A stretch of 11,673 nt of DNA from Pseudomonas sp. (lineage in GTDB: Bacteria > Pseudomonadota > Gammaproteobacteria > Pseudomonadales > Pseudomonadaceae). The DNA is taken from assembly GCA_003525045.1 (NCBI GenBank), contig DQGF01000478.1, positions 4,864-16,536 of the forward strand, written 5' to 3'. The notes beneath the pieces are model-generated. The model made no database searches. It had not been told where the DNA came from and was given only the letters and a program-made list of their open reading frames with translations. Position 1 is the first letter of the stretch; every line of letters begins with the position of its first letter. This document shows positions 7,200 through 11,673 of this stretch, one piece after another. The translations under genes and the position numbers were made by a program.

Positions 7200-7215
7200 T
7201 TAACGTTATTTTGAC
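7200..7215 (+). promoter_or_regulatory. ColR-like box 1
   Basis: TTAACGTTATTTTGAC fits my recollection of the P. putida ColR consensus, (T/C)(T/C)NA(C/G)NN(T/C)TTTTT(C/G)AC, with one mismatch. ColRS in Pseudomonas controls several envelope and lipopolysaccharide-modification genes, which suits the cassette downstream. The consensus is quoted from memory, and binding is inferred. Confidence 0.4.
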
Positions 7216-7291
7216 AATCCGGCGGGCACCGTATGCGTGGCCGCGGACCACTGCTGCTCCTGACAGACGCGGTGCCATTGCGCATCGATGT

Positions 7292-7307
7292 CACTGACCT
7301 TTTTGAC
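7292..7307 (+). promoter_or_regulatory. ColR-like box 2
   Basis: CACTGACCTTTTTGAC matches the same recalled consensus with a perfect core CTTTTTGAC and two mismatches on its left side. It is in the same orientation as box 1, 92 bases away, and ends 19 bases before the ATG of the short upstream ORF. A TTGACT within it could also serve as a -35 element. Confidence 0.35.
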
Positions 7308-7325
7308 TGCACAATGGAGCAAGGC

Positions 7326-7385
7326 ATGAATCTGACGTGGGTATCGACCCGTAATAATGCGCCGATCGGCGCGCGCCCGCTATGA
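7326..7385 (+). CDS. Possible 19-residue leader peptide coupled to the epimerase gene
   Basis: An ATG with a good ribosome site (GGAG, 6 bases upstream) opens a frame of 19 codons ending in TGA that overlaps the epimerase ATG as ATGA. The peptide (MNLTWVSTRNNAPIGARPL) has no recognisable domain. The epimerase ATG lacks a Shine-Dalgarno sequence, and no alternative in-frame start exists because of a stop at 7355-7357. Reinitiation from this ORF would therefore explain how the epimerase is translated. The frame stays open upstream to an ATG at 7233 (50 residues), without a ribosome site. The peptide may have no function beyond being translated, or transcription may start inside it. Confidence 0.4.
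   Translation: MNLTWVSTRNNAPIGARPL
7359..7372. repeat. Perfect 14-bp palindrome before the epimerase start
   Basis: GCGCCGATCGGCGC is fully self-complementary and ends 9 bases before the epimerase ATG, inside the leader ORF. As DNA it could bind a dimeric protein. As RNA it could only form an imperfect hairpin with a small loop, which ribosomes translating the leader ORF would melt. Confidence 0.5.
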
Positions 7386-8359
7386 CCGTGCTGGTGACCG
7401 GTGCTGCCGGTTTCATCGGCTATCACACGGTCAAGCGCCTGTGCCGGGACGGTTTCGATGTTGTCGGTATCGATAATCTCAACGACTACTACAGCGTGGC
7501 GCTCAAGCAGGCACGGCTCAAGGCGCTGAAGTCCTTGCCAGGCTTTCAATTCCAGACCCTGGATATCGTCGACAAGTCCGGTTTGATGGCGCTGTTCGCA
7601 GACCATGGTTTTACAGAGGTCATACACCTGGCTGCGCAGGCGGGGGTTCGCTATTCGCTGGACAATCCGGACGTCTATGCGCAATCCAACCTGACCGGTT
7701 TTCTCAATGTGCTGGAAGCCTGCCGGCATCATCGCCCCGAGCATCTGATTTACGCATCGAGCAGCTCGGTGTACGGCACCAACAGCAAAATGCCGTTCAG
7801 CGTCGAAGACGCCGTCGATCATCCGATATCACTGTATGCCGCGAGCAAACGTGCCAACGAGCTGATGGCCCACAGCTACTGCCATCTGTATGGACTCAAG
7901 GCCAGCGGCCTGCGTTTTTTTACCGTTTACGGACCTTGGGGGCGCCCCGACATGGCGCTGTTCAAATTCACCGAAGCGATCCTCGACGGCCGACCGATCG
8001 ACCTCTACAACCAGGGCCGGATGTCGCGCGACTTCACCTACATCGACGACATCGTCGAAAGCATCGCTCGCCTGCGTCCACGGCCGCCAATGTCTGACGG
8101 AGCTGGCGAGGGTGCCAACCGGATCTTCAACATCGGGCGTGGCCTGCCGGTGGCGCTGCTGGATTTCGTCGACTGTCTGGAGTCTGCGCTGGGGGTGCAA
8201 GCCCGGCGCAACTTTCTGCCGCTGCAGGCTGGCGATGTGGTCAAGACCTGGGCGGATGTATCGGCGCTGGCCCAGTGGGTCGATTTCCGCCCACAAGTGA
8301 CGGTTGAAGCCGGTGTCACTGAGTTTGTGAAGTGGTATCGCCACTTTTATCAGCGCTGA
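7382..8359 (+). CDS. NAD-dependent epimerase, probable UDP-glucuronate 4-epimerase
   Basis: This 325-residue cytoplasmic enzyme of the extended short-chain dehydrogenase family has the NAD motif GAAGFIG (7-13), the ribose-binding acidic residue Asp31 in DNLNDYY, AGVRYSL (87-93), the catalytic Ser stretch SSSSVYG (126-132), and Tyr152/Lys156 in YAASK. The segment YGPWGRPDMALFKF (183-196) is characteristic of UDP-glucuronate 4-epimerases such as rhizobial LpsL rather than UDP-glucose 4-epimerases. The expected product is UDP-galacturonate. It is the first gene of the four-gene cassette and would supply the donor for the GT2 enzyme, 46 bases downstream. The ATG at 7382 is the only usable start, yet it has no Shine-Dalgarno sequence and overlaps the stop of a short upstream ORF. 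A related UDP-sugar specificity cannot be excluded. Confidence 0.85.
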   Translation: MTVLVTGAAGFIGYHTVKRLCRDGFDVVGIDNLNDYYSVALKQARLKALKSLPGFQFQTLDIVDKSGLMALFADHGFTEVIHLAAQAGVRYSLDNPDVYAQSNLTGFLNVLEACRHHRPEHLIYASSSSVYGTNSKMPFSVEDAVDHPISLYAASKRANELMAHSYCHLYGLKASGLRFFTVYGPWGRPDMALFKFTEAILDGRPIDLYNQGRMSRDFTYIDDIVESIARLRPRPPMSDGAGEGANRIFNIGRGLPVALLDFVDCLESALGVQARRNFLPLQAGDVVKTWADVSALAQWVDFRPQVTVEAGVTEFVKWYRHFYQR

Positions 8360-8405
8360 AACCTTGGCCCTTGATAATCGAATTCCAGGGTAATAAGAGG
8401 CCTCT

Positions 8406-9146
8406 ATGAGCCATGACGTTTTTGTATCCGTGCTGATTCCGGCAAAGAACGAAGCCAGCAATCTTGAGTCCCTGCTTGAGGAGATCCGCACGGCACTGGC
8501 CGATGAGGCGTATGAGGTCATCGTCGTCGACGATGGCAGTACCGATGCCACCTTGCATCAACTGCGCAAGATCAGGCACAACGGCCTGAGCACGTTGCGC
8601 ATCCTGCGTCACGAGCGTTCGCTGGGGCAAAGCACCTCGCTCTACCACGCGGCGCTGGCTGCCCAAGGCCAGTGGCTGGCCACACTGGATGGGGACGGTC
8701 AGAACGACCCCGCGGATATCCCAGGGATGTTGGCACTGGTACGCACCGGGCAGGGAAGTGCCGATCTTCAATTGGTGGCCGGGCACCGGATCAACCGCCG
8801 CGATACTGCGAGCAAGCGCTGGGCCTCGCGTTTTGCCAACGGGTTGCGCCGCCGCATGCTCAAGGACCAGACACCGGACACCGGTTGTGGGCTGAAACTG
8901 ATCGAGCGGGCGGCGTTTCTGCGCCTGCCGTACTTCGACCATATGCACCGATTCATTCCTGCACTGATCCAGCGGCACAACGGCCGGATGATCACCCATC
9001 CGGTGAATCATCGCCCCCGCACGGCCGGGGTTTCCAAATACGGCAACATCGACCGCGCCCTGGTAGGCATTCTCGATTTGATCGGCGTCTGGTGGCTGAT
9101 CAAGCGCACGCGTCTGAACACCCCTGCGCAAGAGATCGAAGGATGA
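8406..9146 (+). CDS. GT2 glycosyltransferase, polyprenyl-phosphate sugar synthase type
   Basis: This 246-residue GT-A fold enzyme of family 2 resembles dolichyl-phosphate mannose synthase, ArnC and rhizobial RgtE. The motifs are IPAKNEASNL (11-20), VVDDGSTD (40-47), the metal-binding DGDGQNDP (95-102) and the late basic motif HRPRTAGVSKYG. The likely reaction is transfer of a sugar, here probably GalA, from UDP to undecaprenyl phosphate on the cytoplasmic face of the inner membrane. ArnC-type proteins are about 320 residues with a C-terminal pair of membrane helices. This one stops earlier, with only a short hydrophobic stretch (ILDLIGVWWLI) at the end, so it is probably peripheral or held by the LABN protein encoded by the next, overlapping gene (ATGA). 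The ribosome site AAGAGG is 5 bases before the ATG. Confidence 0.87.
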   Translation: MSHDVFVSVLIPAKNEASNLESLLEEIRTALADEAYEVIVVDDGSTDATLHQLRKIRHNGLSTLRILRHERSLGQSTSLYHAALAAQGQWLATLDGDGQNDPADIPGMLALVRTGQGSADLQLVAGHRINRRDTASKRWASRFANGLRRRMLKDQTPDTGCGLKLIERAAFLRLPYFDHMHRFIPALIQRHNGRMITHPVNHRPRTAGVSKYGNIDRALVGILDLIGVWWLIKRTRLNTPAQEIEG

Positions 9147-9421
9147 ACCTCGCCCGTGAAACCCTGTGGCTGGTGGTCGGCTTCACTGGCCAGATCGCCT
9201 TCACCGGTCGATTTGTCCTGCAGTGGCTGTACAGCGAGTACAAGAAACGCAGTGTGATACCGGTGAGCTTCTGGTACCTGAGCATTGTCGGCAGTGTGCT
9301 GCTGCTCGCGTATGCCATTTACCGGCAGGACCCGGTGTTCATCGCCGGTCAGGCGTTCGGTTCCATCGTTTATTTGCGCAACCTGCAATTGATTGCCCGC
9401 AGCGACATCGTGAAGGACTAA
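9143..9421 (+). CDS. Small LABN-domain inner-membrane protein
   Basis: This 92-residue protein consists entirely of a lipid A biosynthesis N-terminal (LABN, PF07578-type) domain. Three membrane segments are visible (about 7-28, 38-60 and 64-84), with the family residues GRFVLQWLYSE (22-32), IPVSFWYLS (39-47), DPVFIAGQ (63-70) and YLRNLQLI (77-84). LABN proteins recur beside GT2 and GT39 genes in lipid-linked sugar pathways. A role in helping the GT2 enzyme at the membrane, or in moving the lipid-linked sugar across it, is plausible but not established. The start overlaps the GT2 stop by 4 bases (ATGA), which implies matched synthesis of the two. Three bases separate its stop from the next gene. 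Confidence 0.88.
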   Translation: MNLARETLWLVVGFTGQIAFTGRFVLQWLYSEYKKRSVIPVSFWYLSIVGSVLLLAYAIYRQDPVFIAGQAFGSIVYLRNLQLIARSDIVKD

Positions 9422-9424
9422 CCC

Positions 9425-10945
9425 ATGCGCCGAACCCTGTCGCCCAGCGTCGAATGTCTGGGACTGATGTTGCTGGCTCTTTTATTGGTCGGTGCAGGGC
9501 TTGGGCTGCGTCAGCCGCAGAATGTGGACGAGGAGCGGTTTCTCGGCGTGGCACTGGAGATGCTGCACAATGGCTCGTGGCTGATTCCCCACCGCGCTGC
9601 GGAGATATATGGCGACAAACCACCAATTTTCATGTGGACGGTGGCGTTTTTCACCTGGATCACCGGGATGCCCGGCATCGCCCTTTATATTCCGGGGCTG
9701 TTGTCTGCCACATCGGTCACGGCCATGGTCTACGACCTGGGCCGCAGGCTATGGAATCAGCGTGCCGGTCGCACGGCAGCGCTCTTGTACTTGGCCACGT
9801 ACCAGACTTACAGCATCCTGCGCACCGGCCAGATCGACAGTTTTTTGATTCTGTTTACTTCCCTGGGCATGTACGGTCTGGCCCGGCACCTGTTGCTCGG
9901 GCCTGCCTGGCGTTGGTTTTACGCGGGATGTGCCGCCATGGGCATTGGCGTGATCACCAAAGGGGTTGGTTTTGTCCCGGCGTTGATGCTGATTCCGTAT
10001 GCCTACGCGGTGCGCAAAGGCTGGCCCGGTGTGGTGGCCATGCCGGGGGAGGCGCGCAAGTGGTTGCTCGGCTTTCTGCTCGTACTTGGCGCCATCGCCA
10101 TCTGGCTGCTGCCCCTGGCTGTGTCGATCATGCTCAATGGCGCCGCTGACGAAATCGCTTACGCGAGAGAAATTCTTCTGCGCCAGACGGCGGGACGTTA
10201 CGCGGCGGCGTGGGACCATCGAGAACCGTTCTGGTATTTCTTCGTCAATGTCATCCCGCAATATTGGCTGCCATTGGTTCTTGCACTGCCGTGGCTAGTT
10301 CCCGCCTGGCGCCGGCAACTGCGCAAGCGCGATGGTCGAGTGCTGGTGTTGCTGGGTTGGGTGGTACTGGTCGTATTGTTTTTCTGCCTGAGCAGTGGCA
10401 AACGCAAGCTGTACATTTATCCGGCGCTGCCAGGGCTGGTGCTGGTGGCCGCACCGTTGATTCCGTGGCTGTTCAAACGCTGGTTCAGCCAGCGTCCACG
10501 CGGTTGGCGGATGTTCCAGGTGTTGGCCGTCACCTGGTTCACGCTGTGGTTCGCCCGCGGTTTCATCGAGCCGGTCAAGGACGGTGCCAATCCCCACGAG
10601 GCGCTGATGGCGCAGGCGGCAGCAATGACCCAGGGCGCAGACCTGGTGTTGGTCAATTGGCGCGAGGGTCACTGGTTGTTCGCCCGACAGCCGATCGTGC
10701 ATTTCGGCATGAAGGGCTCCACGGTCGAGCAGGCTGCGCAGTGGCTACGCGAGCACCGTCAGGCGTACGCACTGGTGCCGGACGAACTGCTGAGCCAGTG
10801 TTTCAATCCTCAGGCCGCCCGCGAGCTGGGTGAAACCTCCCGTGCACAGTGGTCGATCGTCGGTGCCGATGCCGACAACGGCCATTGCCGTCCCGGACCG
10901 CCAGCCACCATCTATCGCTTCACCTGGGACCGCGCATCGCTATAA
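9425..10945 (+). CDS. ArnT-like GT39/PMT-family membrane glycosyltransferase
   Basis: This 506-residue protein has about eleven to thirteen membrane segments up to residue 390 and a soluble periplasmic-type C-terminal domain (about 395-506). It carries the hallmarks of ArnT-type polyprenyl-phosphate-sugar transferases: VDEERF (34-39, catalytic-loop acidic residues), YGDKPPIFMW (62-71) and an Asp in TGQIDSFL (138). Such enzymes use undecaprenyl-phosphate sugars on the periplasmic face to decorate lipid A or core; ArnT itself adds L-Ara4N and is about 550 residues. Here the upstream genes point to galacturonate rather than Ara4N, since no arnA/B/D homologue is present. AAGGA 7 bases upstream, inside the LABN gene, supports the ATG at 9425. 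The acceptor (lipid A phosphate, core sugar or another glycan) cannot be read from sequence. Confidence 0.87.
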   Translation: MRRTLSPSVECLGLMLLALLLVGAGLGLRQPQNVDEERFLGVALEMLHNGSWLIPHRAAEIYGDKPPIFMWTVAFFTWITGMPGIALYIPGLLSATSVTAMVYDLGRRLWNQRAGRTAALLYLATYQTYSILRTGQIDSFLILFTSLGMYGLARHLLLGPAWRWFYAGCAAMGIGVITKGVGFVPALMLIPYAYAVRKGWPGVVAMPGEARKWLLGFLLVLGAIAIWLLPLAVSIMLNGAADEIAYAREILLRQTAGRYAAAWDHREPFWYFFVNVIPQYWLPLVLALPWLVPAWRRQLRKRDGRVLVLLGWVVLVVLFFCLSSGKRKLYIYPALPGLVLVAAPLIPWLFKRWFSQRPRGWRMFQVLAVTWFTLWFARGFIEPVKDGANPHEALMAQAAAMTQGADLVLVNWREGHWLFARQPIVHFGMKGSTVEQAAQWLREHRQAYALVPDELLSQCFNPQAARELGETSRAQWSIVGADADNGHCRPGPPATIYRFTWDRASL

Positions 10946-10946
10946 T
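10919..10946 (+). promoter_or_regulatory. Sigma-70 promoter of the DUF1993 gene
   Basis: A perfect -10 TATAAT (10941-10946) overlaps the TAA stop of the ArnT-like gene, with TTCACC (10919-10924) 16 bases upstream as a 4-of-6 -35. The start would be near 10953, about 30 bases before the DUF1993 ATG. There is no terminator between the two genes, so read-through from the cassette is also possible. Confidence 0.55.
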
Positions 10947-10984
10947 CGGTCCACGTTTACCTCCTGCCACCACCCGAGACTGCC

Positions 10985-11494
10985 ATGACCATTTCCCTGT
11001 ACGACGCTTCCGTTCCAGTATTCAAACAAATGCTCAACGCCCTGAGCGACGTTCTGAACAAGGCCGAAGCCCACGCCACCGCGAAAAACATCGATCCGAA
11101 CGCGTTGCTGCAGGCCCGTCTGTACCCGGACATGTTCCCGCTGGTGCGTCAGGTGCAGATCGCCGTTGATTTCGCCAAGGGTGTTTCCTCGCGTCTGGCC
11201 GAGATCGAAGTGCCGAAGTATGACGACACCGAAACCACCTTCGCCGAACTGCAAGCGCTGATCGCCAAGGTCCTGGCCTACATCGGCGAGATCAAGCCCG
11301 AGCAGATCGCCGGCAAGGAAGGCATCGAGATCGTCACGCGCCCAGGTACGCCAAAAGAGAAGCGCTTCACCGGCCAGGCTTACCTGCTGAGCTACGGTCT
11401 GCCGCAATTCTTCTTTCACGTCACCACCACTTACGCCTTGCTGCGTCACAACGGTGTGGAAGTGGGCAAGCGCGATTTCATGGGCGCGTTCTAA
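10985..11494 (+). CDS. DUF1993 family protein
   Basis: This 169-residue cytoplasmic protein is mostly helical, with the family features MTISLYDASVPVFKQML at the start, ARLYPDMFPLVRQVQ (about 44-58) and a C-terminal QFFFHVTTTYALLRHNGVEVGK. The family is widespread in proteobacteria and fungi and resembles DinB/YfiT-like four-helix bundles, but no biochemical role is established and no metal triad is evident. It has its own predicted promoter overlapping the end of the previous gene and ends in a strong terminator, so it is probably a separate transcription unit with no necessary link to the sugar cassette. The Shine-Dalgarno sequence is weak (GAG, 6 bases before the ATG). Confidence 0.88.
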   Translation: MTISLYDASVPVFKQMLNALSDVLNKAEAHATAKNIDPNALLQARLYPDMFPLVRQVQIAVDFAKGVSSRLAEIEVPKYDDTETTFAELQALIAKVLAYIGEIKPEQIAGKEGIEIVTRPGTPKEKRFTGQAYLLSYGLPQFFFHVTTTYALLRHNGVEVGKRDFMGAF

Positions 11495-11508
11495 ACCGCC
11501 CGGACATT

Positions 11509-11546
11509 AAAAAGCCCGCCAAGGTTAACGCCTTGGCGGGCTTTTT
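11509..11546 (+). terminator. Rho-independent terminator after the DUF1993 gene
   Basis: A 16-bp perfect stem (11509-11524 with 11531-11546) with a GC-rich core AGCCCGCCAAGG and a 6-base loop ends in a run of T. It begins 14 bases past the stop codon. The flanking A-run makes it usable from both strands. Confidence 0.95.
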
Positions 11547-11593
11547 CGTGTTTGCCTTTCTCGTCCTGAAACAGGTGTAAATCCATTTCAGGG

Positions 11594-11673
11594 GTAGGAG
11601 CCAGGCTTGCGGCGAAGGCAATGATGTAGGAGCCAGGCTTGCCGGCGAAGGCGATCTTAAATACGCCTTCGCC
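11594..11673. repeat. REP cluster cut by the window edge
   Basis: Two REPs in the same orientation (11594-11619 and 11626-11653) share GTAGGAGCCAGGCTTGC, then GGCGAAGGC; the first lacks one C in the GCCGGCG core. Bases 11664-11673 are an exact inverted copy of the end of the second (11644-11653), so the second REP is the left arm of a REPIN whose right arm lies beyond the window. They differ from the other three REP loci in the middle (CCAGG versus CGAGG/CGTGG). A short inverted repeat, CCTGAAA / TTTCAGG (11565-11571 and 11586-11592), precedes them. Confidence 0.88.

Larger units (their letters stand above)
7077..7381. other. 305-bp divergent control region between yceH and the sugar cassette
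   Basis: From left to right it holds the yceH ribosome site and promoter (7122-7149), a perfect 16-bp inverted repeat in that promoter's spacer (7129-7144), a partial Pho-box-like sequence (7176-7193), two ColR-like boxes (7200-7215 and 7292-7307), a TTGACA hexamer (7212-7217) without a good -10, a short upstream ORF (from 7326) and a 14-bp palindrome (7359-7372). An in-frame ATG at 7233 would make that ORF 50 residues long, but it has no ribosome site. The density of candidate signals suggests the cassette is conditionally expressed. Confidence 0.6.

Noticed and set aside
7200..7215. PmrA-type box (CTTAA repeat) in the cassette leader
   Set aside because: Only the first half resembles the motif (CTTAAC); the second half, TTTGAC, does not fit.
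7212..7240. TTGACA as the -35 of a sigma-70 promoter for the cassette
   Set aside because: No acceptable -10 at 16-18 bases; the nearest candidate, TATGCG, is only 15 bases away and matches poorly. The hexamer is better explained as part of the ColR-like box, if that is real.
9166..10149. 327-codon plus-strand frame overlapping the LABN and ArnT-like genes
   Set aside because: It is a shifted frame through genes with clear membrane-protein motifs and ends in the middle of one; not a real gene.
9425..10945. True ArnT (L-Ara4N transferase)
   Set aside because: None of the Ara4N synthesis genes (arnA, arnB, arnD) accompany it and the first gene is a UDP-glucuronate 4-epimerase type, so Ara4N is unlikely as donor although the fold is the same.

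Overview
The window looks like chromosomal DNA of a Pseudomonas, probably of the P. fluorescens group. The evidence is the even GC-rich codon use, the Pseudomonas REP repeats (cores of the GCGGGCAAGCC / GTAGGAGC type) in four places, and gene families with close Pseudomonas counterparts. No tRNA, rRNA, insertion sequence, phage gene or CRISPR array is visible. All identities come from reading motifs, not from a database search.

Left part (1-2482, minus strand): a two-gene D-3-hydroxybutyrate operon, a GntP-type permease followed 7 nt later by 3-hydroxybutyrate dehydrogenase. A -24/-12 (sigma-54) promoter lies upstream of it. A 27-bp-arm REP doublet (REPIN) lies downstream, and a single REP separates the operon from fliK.

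Middle (2486-7076, minus strand): hsbA (anti-anti-sigma STAS protein), hsbR (receiver, PP2C phosphatase and HATPase domains), hptB (histidine phosphotransfer protein) and fliK (hook-length control), in transcription order. This is the HptB-HsbR-HsbA switch that links Gac-type sensor kinases to FlgM/FliA and c-di-GMP output in P. aeruginosa. fliK has its own sigma-54-type promoter overlapping the hptB end. Upstream is yceH (DUF480), whose stop codon lies inside a REP. No other flagellar structural gene is in the window.

Right part (7077-10945, plus strand): a 305-bp divergent control region and then four tightly packed genes: UDP-glucuronate 4-epimerase family, GT2 polyprenyl-phosphate sugar synthase, a 92-residue LABN membrane protein, and an ArnT-like GT39 membrane glycosyltransferase. 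Together they read as a complete lipid-linked sugar route: make UDP-GalA, load it on undecaprenyl phosphate, present it across the inner membrane, and transfer it to lipid A or core. This is the most interesting system here. Its leader holds two sites resembling my recollection of the ColR consensus, a short upstream ORF whose stop overlaps the epimerase start, and a 14-bp palindrome just before that start.

Far right (10985-11673): a DUF1993 gene with its own promoter and a strong intrinsic terminator, then a cluster of REPs cut by the window edge.
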